Shown piece by piece: positions 8,773 to 16,895 of a DNA stretch of 64,000 nt. Made by a program: the position numbers and the translations under genes. The notes below the pieces were generated by a model that was not told the origin of the DNA, made no database searches, and worked only from the letters and a program-made list of their open reading frames with translations. Position 1 is the stretch's first letter; each line of letters starts with the position of its first letter. The stretch lies in contig NZ_CP126980.1 in the NCBI RefSeq assembly GCF_030252345.1, forward strand, positions 5,471,501 through 5,535,500, given 5' to 3'. The DNA comes from Actinoplanes oblitus. GTDB lineage: Bacteria; Actinomycetota; Actinomycetes; Mycobacteriales; Micromonosporaceae.

Positions 8773-9543
8773 CTACTTCCCGTGGATCACGCTGGTGATC
8801 CAGCTGGTGATGTTGTCGGTACGTGCGCCGTTCTCCACCTGGGTGTGCGGGCAGCTGGGACCGTTGCTGACCACCGCCACCAGCCTCGGCCGGCCCTTCC
8901 CCTCGACGAAGTAGGGGCCGCCCGAGTCGTAGGGACACGGCGTGGTGTCCGCCTGCGGGGCGTACCCGTGGAAGCCGATCACCGAGTCGCTCAGCTCGGC
9001 CACCGACAGCTGACCGGTCCGCAGCCGGTTGACCGGCGCCGGATTGGTGCTGGTCAGCGAGCCGTAGCCGGTGAGCCGGACGACATCGCCGACGGCCGGC
9101 GGGTGGTTACCGAGCTTGATCGGGCGGATGTCACGGACCGGCTCGTCGAGCTCGGCCAGGGCGACGTCAGCGGTCGGCGACTGCCGGACCGCGACCACGG
9201 TACGCAGGTAGCCGCGGCTGGTGTCGGTGACGTCGGTACGGCCGACGGCGGCCGTGGTGAGGTCGGCGACCGGGTACTCGACCCGGGTGCCCGTCGCATC
9301 GCGGAAACAGTGCCCGGCCGTGATGATCCATCGGGCCGAGACCAGCGCGCCGGAGCAGCCGCTGTTGCGTTTCCCGCCGGTCGAGGTGGGGATGCCGGTC
9401 ATCGTCAGCTTGACCGAGAACGCGTACTCGCCGATCGGGACTTCTTCGCCGTTGGCTATCGCGTTCGCCGGAGTGGACCCGGTCACCAGGCCCACCGCGA
9501 CGGCGGCCGCGATCAGTGCTCCCGTCAGGGTTGGCTTTCGCAT
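8773..9543 (-). CDS. secreted trypsin-like serine protease (S1)
   Basis: A 256-residue chymotrypsin-fold protease. The signal peptide occupies about residues 1-28 (hydrophobic core and a TPANA-type cleavage site). Catalytic residues are His78 in TAGHC, Asp126 in TADVALAEL and Ser207 in PYDSGGP. The residue before DSGG is Tyr rather than the usual Gly. Cysteines around His78 and before DSGGP fit the family disulfides. A propeptide as in streptogrisins is essentially absent. The target protein is unknown. The gene follows the SARP gene on the same strand after a 71-base gap. Confidence 0.9.
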   Translation of the reverse strand: MRKPTLTGALIAAAVAVGLVTGSTPANAIANGEEVPIGEYAFSVKLTMTGIPTSTGGKRNSGCSGALVSARWIITAGHCFRDATGTRVEYPVADLTTAAVGRTDVTDTSRGYLRTVVAVRQSPTADVALAELDEPVRDIRPIKLGNHPPAVGDVVRLTGYGSLTSTNPAPVNRLRTGQLSVAELSDSVIGFHGYAPQADTTPCPYDSGGPYFVEGKGRPRLVAVVSNGPSCPHTQVENGARTDNITSWITSVIHGK

Positions 9544-9614
9544 TCGCCACACACTATCGATCCATGCCAGTACGTGCACGCAGCCCTGCCCACCGGCGGA
9601 GACAGTGGACCGGC

Positions 9615-10364
9615 TCAGGCGCGCAGGATGCGCAGCTGGGCGTCGCACAGGTGCGGGCCGGCGTCGAGACCCAGCTCGGCGGCCAGGGTGTGCCGGGTCT
9701 GTTCGATCACGTCGAGGGCCTCGGCCTTCAGACCACAGGCCGCCAGCGACAGGGCGAACGCGGCGCGCACCTGCTCGTCGTACGGTGACTCGGTAGCCAC
9801 CGGCTCGATCAGCGGCAGCGCCCGCCCGGACAGCCGGGCCTCCCGGGCCGCCGCGGCCAGGTCCAGGGTCGCCTGCCGGCGCAGCCGCTCCAGCCGGCGG
9901 GCCGCGTACTGCCGGCGCACCGCGGCCGGCGCGTCCATCCCGACCGGGCCGCGCCACAGCGCCAGCGCCGCGACGAGCAGCTCGGTCCGCTCGGCCGCGT
10001 CGGCGGCGCCGGCGGCGGACTCCACCAGCCGGCCGAAGCGGGCGGCGTCGACCTCACCGCCGGCCAGGATCAGCCGGTAGCCGCCCGGTTCCAGCTCGAG
10101 ACGGTGGCCGCCGTGCCGATCCAGCCAGCGGCGCAGGCGGTGGATCGCCACGTGCATCGGCCCGGCGCTGTCGCGCCAGCGTTCGTCCTCGTCCAGGACG
10201 GCGCGGACCCGGGCGGGCGGCACCGGCTGGCCGTCGAGCAACAGCAGGGTGAGCAGTCCGCGAAGTTTCGGCGCGGTCAGGCCCCGGTGACCGCCGGGGT
10301 ACCACAGCGCGAGCGGTCCGAGCACCCCGAAACGCAGGTCTGCCTGGGCGTACGTGTTCATCAT
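9615..10364 (-). CDS. SARP/AfsR-type regulator with BTAD domain
   Basis: A 249-residue protein with the SARP layout: an OmpR-like winged DNA-binding domain (about residues 8-100; LRFGVLGPLALW..., HRLRRWLDRHG) followed by a bacterial transcriptional activation domain of TPR-like helices (about 105-245). SARPs usually activate secondary-metabolite genes by binding heptamer direct repeats. No biosynthetic cluster is adjacent. The tandem ATGATG start is preceded by GGGAG. It is divergent from the FHA/kinase pair. Confidence 0.85.
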   Translation of the reverse strand: MMNTYAQADLRFGVLGPLALWYPGGHRGLTAPKLRGLLTLLLLDGQPVPPARVRAVLDEDERWRDSAGPMHVAIHRLRRWLDRHGGHRLELEPGGYRLILAGGEVDAARFGRLVESAAGAADAAERTELLVAALALWRGPVGMDAPAAVRRQYAARRLERLRRQATLDLAAAAREARLSGRALPLIEPVATESPYDEQVRAAFALSLAACGLKAEALDVIEQTRHTLAAELGLDAGPHLCDAQLRILRA

Positions 10365-10537
10365 GGCGGGCTCCCGGAGGGTCACAGCGAACTCGTACCC
10401 ATTGACACACGTGACCCCGGTGCGGCGGTCCTGCGTGGTCTTAGGGAGGGGCCGAGGGTGGCGGGAGGTTGATAGACAATGCCGTATGTACACTGCGGCC
10501 TTCGATGGCATTTGCACGGCTGTGGGGCGGTGAACTG

Positions 10538-11278
10538 ATGGAGACCGTGCTCATCCACGTCGCGGACGGGGACGGCGCGAAGGTGGCACTGCGGCCAGGT
10601 GGCCGGGCCCGGTTCGGGCGGGGCGCGCCGGGGATCGCGGTGGACGTGCGGCTGGCCCACCCCGGGGTCCCGCGGCTGGCCGGGGAGATCGAGGCGCGCG
10701 CCGACCACTGGTTGCTGAGCAATCTGAGCACCGACAAGACGTACGTGGTGGAGAACCCGGAGGGCGCCGGCGAGCACGTGAAGATCGTGCCGGGCCGCCT
10801 GGCCGCCCCGATCCCGTTCGAGATCTCCCGGGTGGTGCTGCCGGCCGGGCTGGACTTCGTCAGGTTCAGCGTCTTCGCGCCGATGCACACCCACCTGGAC
10901 CGCACCGCCGTCGCGGCGCCGACCGGCGAGGGCACCCTGACGGCGTTCCCCCTCGACGAGTCCGCCAAGTACTTCCTGGTCCTGGTCGCGCTCTGCGAGC
11001 CACGGCTACGCGACCGCTCGCACGTCGCCATCCCCACCGTCGAGCAGGTCGTCGCCCGGCTGCGCCCGCTGCCCTCGTGCGCGGACTTGACGGTCGCCGC
11101 TGTCAACTTCCACATCGACTACCTGGCCCGCACCAAGCTGCGGGTCAAGCAGGACCCGGTGGACGGGCCGAAACGCCTGGACACCAAGCGGGCCGCGCTG
11201 GTGTCGCTGGCCCTGCGATTCAATCTGGTACGCGAGGAGCACCTGCGGCTGCTGCCGGCGAGGGCGGGAGTCGGATGA
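10538..11278 (+). CDS. FHA-like protein paired with kinase
   Basis: A 246-residue protein whose first 110 residues resemble an FHA-type phosphothreonine-binding beta sandwich: GGRARFGRGAPG, an LSNLSTDKTYVVEN segment and a beta-rich remainder. The second half (about 140-246) is helical and of unknown fold. The ATG follows GGGGCGG by 7 bases. Its stop overlaps the kinase start (ATGA), a common arrangement in which the FHA protein is a substrate or adaptor of the kinase. The FHA call is moderately sure; the partnership is inferred from coupling. Confidence 0.65.
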   Translation: METVLIHVADGDGAKVALRPGGRARFGRGAPGIAVDVRLAHPGVPRLAGEIEARADHWLLSNLSTDKTYVVENPEGAGEHVKIVPGRLAAPIPFEISRVVLPAGLDFVRFSVFAPMHTHLDRTAVAAPTGEGTLTAFPLDESAKYFLVLVALCEPRLRDRSHVAIPTVEQVVARLRPLPSCADLTVAAVNFHIDYLARTKLRVKQDPVDGPKRLDTKRAALVSLALRFNLVREEHLRLLPARAGVG

Positions 11279-12786
11279 GCGGTCCGGAGCCGGCCGCGTG
11301 GTCGGTCGAGGTGCCCACCGGCTACCGCGTCGGCGGGTGGGAGGTCACCGGCGGGATCGCCACCGGGAGCTGGGGCAGCGTGTACGACGCCCGCCTGGTC
11401 GACGCCGGTGGCGACGACCTGCCGGCCCGGGCGGCGCTCAAGTTCCTGCCGACCGGGACGGTCACGACCCGGCAGCTCGGTCACCTGGCCGCGATGGCCG
11501 GCCGGGAGGTGCGGTTCCACAGCGGGGACGGGCACGACCGGCTGATCCGCTGCTACCAGACGCTTGTCGTCGAGGACCCGCGGACCCCGGCCCTGGACGG
11601 CGCCGCGGTGATCGTGATGGAGCGCGCCCGCCGGTCCCTGGCCGATCTGCTGCGCGAGCACCCGGGCCGGCCGCTGCCGGAGGCCGCGGTCCTGGTCACC
11701 CAGGTGTGTGAGGGGCTCGCCCACATGCACCAGAACGGCTGGATCCACGGCGACCTGAAGCCGGCGAACGTGCTGCTGATGGACGACGGCTCGGTGCGCC
11801 TGGCCGACTTCGGGCTGACCGCCGAGATCGAGGGCACCCACGGTTACCTGCCGCCGATCGGCTCGTCCGGCTACCTGCCGCCGGAGTACTGGACCGAACG
11901 CCTCGGCGAGCGCGGCATCGCGGTACGCACCACCGCCGACATCTGGGCCCTCGGCGTGCTCGCCTACCAGGCGTTCACCGGCGAGTTCCCGTTCGCCGGC
12001 GGAGGCCAGCGGGCCTGGGCGCTGGCCGCCGCCGAGTACGCCGAGACCGGTGCCGAGCTGCCCTTCCCGGACGGCGTGCCGGCGCCGTGGCGGGCGATCA
12101 TCCGCGACTGCCTCGCCCCGAGCCACGCGCAGCGCTCCGAGCACACCGCCGCCGAGCTGCTGGCCCGGATGCGCGAGCAGCCGGTCCCGCGCCGGCGCCG
12201 GTCGCGGCAGCGGCGGCTGGTCGCGGCCGGCGCCGCGGTGCTGGTGCTCGGCGGCGCCGCCACGGCAACCACGCTGACGGTCCGGCAGCACGACTCCCCC
12301 TCCCCCACGTCGTCCCGCTTCCCGGGCGACGACTTGCTCAAGCACGGGGTCGGCATCCCCGAGCAGTACCGCGGGCTGATCGTCGCGGCCGGTACCGCCT
12401 GCGACGCTCCCGGGCTAAACCCGCCGCTGATCGCCGCGATGCTCAAGGTGGAGAGCGACTTCGACCCCAACCTGAGCGACCCGGCCAAGGACGAGTACGG
12501 CATCGCCCGCTGGACCCCGAGCGTGCTCGCCGGCTATCTGCCGGGCAGCCCGCCCCCGGTGCCGCCGAAGCCCCCGTTCCCACCGGAGATGTCCATCCCG
12601 CCGATGGGCCGCCTGCTGTGCTTCCAGGCCGAGAGGCTCCGGACGGTGCCGGGTGACCGGGGGCTGCTGCTGGCGGCCGCCTACCGGTCCTCGGCGACCA
12701 GCGTCGTCCAGGCCGGCGGCATCGCTCCGAAGTGGCGGCACTACACCGACGAGGTGGCGAAATACCGCGCCCTGTACACGCCCTGA
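11275..12786 (+). CDS. transmembrane Ser/Thr kinase with lytic-transglycosylase-like ectodomain
   Basis: A 503-residue protein. Residues 20-300 form a Hanks-type kinase: glycine loop GGIATGSWGSVYDA, Lys56 in AALKFL, catalytic loop HGDLKPANV (158-166, HGD in place of HRD), and DFG at 178-180. One hydrophobic helix (about 314-336) crosses the membrane. The outer part (about 360-503) resembles an SLT-type lysozyme domain: Glu393 in LKVESDFDPN lies where the catalytic Glu is expected, and DEYGIARWTP corresponds to the GLxQ segment. Where most actinobacterial membrane kinases have PASTA or propeller sensors, this one has a peptidoglycan-hydrolase-like domain, so it may sense or cut cell wall. The start overlaps the FHA-like gene stop. 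Confidence 0.82.
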   Translation: MSGPEPAAWSVEVPTGYRVGGWEVTGGIATGSWGSVYDARLVDAGGDDLPARAALKFLPTGTVTTRQLGHLAAMAGREVRFHSGDGHDRLIRCYQTLVVEDPRTPALDGAAVIVMERARRSLADLLREHPGRPLPEAAVLVTQVCEGLAHMHQNGWIHGDLKPANVLLMDDGSVRLADFGLTAEIEGTHGYLPPIGSSGYLPPEYWTERLGERGIAVRTTADIWALGVLAYQAFTGEFPFAGGGQRAWALAAAEYAETGAELPFPDGVPAPWRAIIRDCLAPSHAQRSEHTAAELLARMREQPVPRRRRSRQRRLVAAGAAVLVLGGAATATTLTVRQHDSPSPTSSRFPGDDLLKHGVGIPEQYRGLIVAAGTACDAPGLNPPLIAAMLKVESDFDPNLSDPAKDEYGIARWTPSVLAGYLPGSPPPVPPKPPFPPEMSIPPMGRLLCFQAERLRTVPGDRGLLLAAAYRSSATSVVQAGGIAPKWRHYTDEVAKYRALYTP

Positions 12787-12798
12787 GCGCCGGGCGTG
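12777..12798. terminator. terminator hairpin between convergent genes
   Basis: CACGCCC and GGGCGTG form a 7-bp stem with an 8-base loop, overlapping the stop of the kinase gene and ending two bases before the stop of the convergent GH9 gene. It is short, so confidence is moderate. Confidence 0.45.
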
Positions 12799-12799
12799 A

Positions 12800-15415
12800 T
12801 CACTTCCAGTCGCCGACCATCGGGCGGTCGGTGGTGACGCCGTACGCCACATGCACGTCGGCGTCCCCGCTGGAGTTGCTGTCGCGCAGGAGGAACTCCT
12901 TGGTCGACGGCCGCCGCACACCGATGGTGTCGCGGCCGTCGCCGTCCCAGTCACCGGTCACCGGCACGTCGCCGGCCGCGCCGTACACCAGCGCGTAGTC
13001 CGAGCCGCCGCTGCCGGTCAGCGCGTTGCGCAGATGGAACGACCGGTCGGCCGGGTCGTAGTAGCCCAGGCTGTCACTGCCGTCGCCGTCCCAGTCCCCG
13101 GTCAGCGGGGTGCCTGTCGACTTGCCGAACGCCTGGCTCACCTCGGCCGCGCCGGCCGTGCTGGTGTTGCGCAACCGCACCGTCTGGTCACCCGGCCGCC
13201 AGGTGCCGACGGTGTCCCGGCCGTCCCCGTCGAAGTCCCCGGCGATCGGCACGTCACCGGCGGCCGCGTACGCCGCGGTGAACTCGATGTCGAACCCGCC
13301 GGCACTCAGCGCGTCCCGCAGGTGGAACGACCGGTCGGCCGGGTCGAAGTAGCCCCAGCCGTCGATGCCGTCGCCGTCCCAGTCGCCGATCACCGGCACC
13401 TGCGAGCCGGATCCGACAGCGAACGCCGGCACGTCGTTGTTGCCGGCGGTCAGGCTGGTGCGCAGATACGCCTTGTGGTCGGCGGGCCGGAACACCCCGA
13501 TGGTGTCGGTGTGCGCCGCGGGGCCGTCGCCGCTGCCCGGCCCGCGGCCGAGCAGGCTGAACGCGAGCGCGCCGGTCGAGGCGAAGTCGATCGCCGGCTC
13601 GTTGCTCATCCACGCGTCGTAGTTGTCCAGGTAACGGGCGCCGTTGCCGTTGAAGGCGGCGTAGTGGTCGACACCGTCGGCCGGGCACGCCCGCCCGGCG
13701 TCGCTGGACTCGAAGTCCTCGAAGGTGGCGGTGCCGTTCGGGCCGTTGACAGCGGCGCCGGCCAGCACGTCGCCGCCGCCGGTGAGGCTTCCGGCCAGGT
13801 TCGCCACCTGGTGGTGCGGACATTTCGGGTACGTCGTGCCGACGCCGACGATCAGCGAGGTGCCCCACGGGTTCCCGCCGAGGATCCAGTTCGCCTGCTG
13901 CTGGGCGAACGTCGCGTACCTGGTGCTGCCGGTGACGTCCCGGTACCGGACGGCCTGGGCGATCAGGCCGAGCGTGTGCGACGTCGAGTCGTAGTCGCTG
14001 TAGACGGCGCCGGCCCGGAACCGGTCGGCGGCGGCCCGCGCGACACCCGCGTCGAGCTGCTCCTCCAACGAGCCGGTCAGCTGCGCCGGGGTGACCGCGA
14101 GACCGGTGGTGGAGCCGATCGCGGTGATCAGGTCGGCGTGGGCCAGCGAGCTGACGTCGTACAGGTTGAGCGTGTCGCGGTAGTCGCCGGCCAGGTACTG
14201 CCCGGCGTACTGGGCCGCCTGGCTCAGCCAGGTCGTGGCACGGGCGTCGCCGAGCGCCTTGGCGGCCAGGTGCAGCTCGACGGCGCCCAGCGTCATGTCG
14301 TCGGTCCAGGCGTCCTCGCCGTAGTAGTCGTGCGGGAACGCGGTGACCAGCTCGCCGACCGAGGTGGTCTTCGCGATGCCGTAGATCGCGGCGGCCTTGG
14401 CGAGCTCGGTGCGGGCGCGGGCCGGGTCGCTGCTCGCGTGCACCTGGGCGGCCAGCGCGAACGCGGCGGCGACCCGCCCGGCCAGGTTCGGGCTCAGTTT
14501 CGCGCCCGGCTCGTTGGCCCGGAACACCGGCCGGTACCGCTGGTAGTACTGCCCGGTGCCGGCCGGGTCGGTGACGGTGTCGTCCTGCTCGGGCAGCCGC
14601 CACGAGTCGTGGTCGCCGTAGTACTTCTGGTTCTGCTCGCCGCTGCCGATGCCGACCTGGGCGTACAGCACGTTGGTGGTGTCGTCCCACATCTTGTCGA
14701 GCCAGCCGAGCCCGAAGTCGATCTCGGCGGCCCGGGTCGTGTCGGGTGCCCCGGAGCGCTGCGCGACCAGCAGCGTGTCCAGGGCGTACGCGGTGGTGTG
14801 GGTGAATTTCAGGTAGTCGCCGGCATCGAACCAGCCACCGGCCACGTCGACGGTGGCGGTGCCCGCCTTGGTGAGCGCGCCGACGATCGCGCCGTTCTTG
14901 TCGAACGTCGGCGTCTTGTAGACGTTCGCCGACGCGTCGGCCAGATGTGCCGGCTTGCGGTCGAGCACGCCGGGCAGCACGTCCGCCCCGTCCCGGTTGG
15001 CCTGGAAGAACCTCGTCATGGTGGCGGAGACCGGGGCGTACAGGCCGTCCGGGGTGCCGATGCCGAACGTGGGCGAGGTGGTCACGCCGGCGACCTTGAT
15101 GCTGTACCGGCCGGCGGCCCGCAGCGACGAGAAGTCGATCGGGGCGACAGCGGAGTACGAACTGTTCCACGAGCCGAGGTTCGCGCCGACCGTACCGGAA
15201 AGCCTTGGTGTGCCGGTGGTGTCGACCACCTGGAACGTGCTGCCGGCCTGGGCCGTGCCGCCGAGCAGGAAGGCTACCTTCGGCCCGTCGGCGGGGTAGC
15301 CGACCTGGTTGACGCGGATGTAGGAGGTGACCGCGGCCCGCGCCGGGGTCACCGCGACGGCGCTCCCGGTGCACAGCACGACGGCGGTCAGGGCGGCGGT
15401 CAGCGGGGCCCTCAT
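12800..15415 (-). CDS. secreted GH9 cellulase with five-unit propeller module
   Basis: An 871-residue secreted enzyme. A signal peptide is at about 1-28. An Ig-like N-terminal domain of GH9 enzymes (about 30-120) starts with IRVNQVGYP. The GH9 (alpha/alpha)6 catalytic domain spans about 125-625, with Asp197 and Asp200 in GGWFDAGDYLKF and the general-acid Glu606 in MSNEPAIDFAS. It should hydrolyse beta-1,4-glucan, probably cellulose. Residues 636-871 are five repeats of about 47 residues with the calcium-loop pattern GDWDGDGxD and GxxRP; the last unit is only PMVGDWK. The ATG overlaps the stop of the upstream gene (ATGA), so it is co-transcribed with the transglycosylase-like gene. Confidence 0.92.
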   Translation of the reverse strand: MRAPLTAALTAVVLCTGSAVAVTPARAAVTSYIRVNQVGYPADGPKVAFLLGGTAQAGSTFQVVDTTGTPRLSGTVGANLGSWNSSYSAVAPIDFSSLRAAGRYSIKVAGVTTSPTFGIGTPDGLYAPVSATMTRFFQANRDGADVLPGVLDRKPAHLADASANVYKTPTFDKNGAIVGALTKAGTATVDVAGGWFDAGDYLKFTHTTAYALDTLLVAQRSGAPDTTRAAEIDFGLGWLDKMWDDTTNVLYAQVGIGSGEQNQKYYGDHDSWRLPEQDDTVTDPAGTGQYYQRYRPVFRANEPGAKLSPNLAGRVAAAFALAAQVHASSDPARARTELAKAAAIYGIAKTTSVGELVTAFPHDYYGEDAWTDDMTLGAVELHLAAKALGDARATTWLSQAAQYAGQYLAGDYRDTLNLYDVSSLAHADLITAIGSTTGLAVTPAQLTGSLEEQLDAGVARAAADRFRAGAVYSDYDSTSHTLGLIAQAVRYRDVTGSTRYATFAQQQANWILGGNPWGTSLIVGVGTTYPKCPHHQVANLAGSLTGGGDVLAGAAVNGPNGTATFEDFESSDAGRACPADGVDHYAAFNGNGARYLDNYDAWMSNEPAIDFASTGALAFSLLGRGPGSGDGPAAHTDTIGVFRPADHKAYLRTSLTAGNNDVPAFAVGSGSQVPVIGDWDGDGIDGWGYFDPADRSFHLRDALSAGGFDIEFTAAYAAAGDVPIAGDFDGDGRDTVGTWRPGDQTVRLRNTSTAGAAEVSQAFGKSTGTPLTGDWDGDGSDSLGYYDPADRSFHLRNALTGSGGSDYALVYGAAGDVPVTGDWDGDGRDTIGVRRPSTKEFLLRDSNSSGDADVHVAYGVTTDRPMVGDWK

Positions 15416-16140
15416 CGGTCGTCCCAGTCGCCGGCGACCGGTGTCATGCCGGCGCTGAATCCGGTGAAGGTGATGGTGGCGTTGCCGGCGCCGTGGCTGT
15501 TCTTGAGCAGGAATTGGGTGGTGTCCGGCCGGTACAGGCCGGGGGTGTCGGTGCCGTTGCCGTCCCAGTCACCTATCACTGGCTGGTCGCCGGCGCGTCC
15601 GTACACGTAGGTGTAGTCGGCGTCGCCGCCGCCGAGCGTGTTCGTGAGGGTGAATCGGGAGGTGGCGGGGTCGTAGTAGCCGACGGAGTCTTTGCCGTCG
15701 CCGTTCCAGTCGCCGGCGAGCGGGATCAGGTTGGTGTTGTCGGGGCCGAAGGAGAATGCGTAGGTGGAGGAGCCTTCGCTGAGGGCGTCGCGTAGGTGGA
15801 AGGTGCCGTCGGAGGGGCGGTAGATGCCGACGGAGTCTTTGCCGTCGCCGTTCCAGTCGCCGGCGAGGGGCAGGTCGGTGGGCAGGCCGGAGGCGAACGC
15901 GTAGTCCGAGGTGCCGCTGGTCAGGTCGTTGGACAGGTGGAAGGTGCCGGAGTCGGTACCCGGCCGGAACACGCCGACGGAGTCCTTGCCGTTGCCGTCC
16001 CAGTCCCCGGTGACCGGGAGATCGCCGACCGCGCCGTACTGGAAAGCCCACCGGGAGTTGCCTGCCGCGTTCGCGGCCAGCAGGTGGAACGAGTGACCGG
16101 CCGCGTTCCACATACCCACCGTGTCGACCGGCTTGGCGGG
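15412..16140 (-). repeat. inverted repeat arm A (propeller-module DNA)
   Basis: A 729-base segment encoding the propeller module of the transglycosylase-like gene. Its reverse complement matches 17442-18170 base for base over most of its length, with a few differences near the first unit (AANAAGNSRWAFQ versus GANAAGNSTWAFT). The arms face each other across the divergent promoter. Confidence 0.85.
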
Positions 16141-16737
16141 CGGGGTGTTGAGGGCGTCCCAGATGTTGTACGCGATGGTGCTGCCGTCCGACGCCTGCGC
16201 CTGGTACGCGGTCGGGACGGCGGACACCTGCACGTCCTGGCAGATCTGCCCGATCGAGTTGGCGGTGTTGTTCCAGGAGTTGTTCGGATAGAGCCGCACC
16301 ATCTTGTTCAGGAACGCGTTGGTGGCCCAGACCGGGTCGAGCCGCTGCGACGCGGTACCCCAGGAGGCCCGCTGCTGGAACAGCCCGAGACTGTCGTGGT
16401 CGACGGCCTCGCTGATGTTCTCCAGCGTCGACTCGACGATCGCCGTGGTCACCGCGATCGCGGCGGCCCGCTTGGCCAGGCCGCGGGCGCGGACCGTCTC
16501 GACGATGCGCCGCGCGCACGACATCCGGTAACCGGTCAGGTAGCCGCGCAGCTTGCCGTTGAGTTTCGGGTTGAGGCCGGTGGCCAGCGCGGTGTCCATC
16601 GCCTTGGTGCCGCCGCAGGTGATCGTCGCGTACGCCGCCGCGGCGGCGACGCCCATGCCCGGCTCGGCCCGGGCCGGCGTCGGGACGGTGACGGCGGCCA
16701 TGGTGGCCGCCAGCGTCAGCGTCAGGGTGCGTTTCAT
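15412..16737 (-). CDS. secreted lytic transglycosylase-like protein with propeller module
   Basis: A 441-residue protein with a signal peptide (about 1-24, ending PARA). Residues 30-190 resemble the actinobacterial SLT/lysozyme-like domain: ITTAIVESTLENI-type segment with Glu102 as probable catalytic acid, and DSLGLFQQRASWG, typical of these hydrolases. Residues 203-441 are the five-unit propeller module (GDWDGNGKDSVGVFRP etc., closing with PVAGDWDDR). It is first in an operon with the GH9 gene. Its promoter region carries two tandem 11-mers ending 61 bases before the start. The module DNA is almost identical to that of the divergent M23 gene. Confidence 0.85.
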   Translation of the reverse strand: MKRTLTLTLAATMAAVTVPTPARAEPGMGVAAAAAYATITCGGTKAMDTALATGLNPKLNGKLRGYLTGYRMSCARRIVETVRARGLAKRAAAIAVTTAIVESTLENISEAVDHDSLGLFQQRASWGTASQRLDPVWATNAFLNKMVRLYPNNSWNNTANSIGQICQDVQVSAVPTAYQAQASDGSTIAYNIWDALNTPPAKPVDTVGMWNAAGHSFHLLAANAAGNSRWAFQYGAVGDLPVTGDWDGNGKDSVGVFRPGTDSGTFHLSNDLTSGTSDYAFASGLPTDLPLAGDWNGDGKDSVGIYRPSDGTFHLRDALSEGSSTYAFSFGPDNTNLIPLAGDWNGDGKDSVGYYDPATSRFTLTNTLGGGDADYTYVYGRAGDQPVIGDWDGNGTDTPGLYRPDTTQFLLKNSHGAGNATITFTGFSAGMTPVAGDWDDR

Positions 16738-16798
16738 TCTCGTCCTTCCCCGCAGGGGGTGACGCGCCGGTCGACGCGCGCCACCACGGTGGCCGGAG

Positions 16799-16820
16799 CC
16801 CGCTTACCGACCGCTTTCGC
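16799..16820 (-). promoter_or_regulatory. tandem 11-mer operator upstream of transglycosylase-like/GH9 operon
   Basis: Read on the minus strand: GCGAAAGCGGT followed directly by CGGTAAGCGGG. Two head-to-tail 11-base units, one helical turn apart, end 61 bases before the start codon at 16737. The same unit occurs in pairs before the M23 gene and the GH6 gene, so this is a likely activator or response-regulator site. Confidence 0.65.
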
Positions 16821-16824
16821 GCGG

Positions 16825-16846
16825 CGGTAAGCGTGCGGAAAGCCCG
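16825..16846 (+). promoter_or_regulatory. tandem 11-mer operator upstream of M23/GH25 operon
   Basis: CGGTAAGCGTG followed directly by CGGAAAGCCCG on the plus strand, ending 49 bases before the GTG at 16896. It is a mirror image of the site at 16799-16820, separated by four bases, so one regulator could control both divergent operons. Confidence 0.65.
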
Positions 16847-16895
16847 CCGTGGCTTGCTCATTCCCGACCGCCGATGTCGAGGGAAGGGAACCGGC

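Noticed and set aside
12851..15610. Very long plus-strand reading frame of about 900 codons opposite the GH9 gene
   Set aside because: Antisense shadow of a clear GH9 cellulase; long open frames on the opposite strand are expected in such GC-rich coding DNA.
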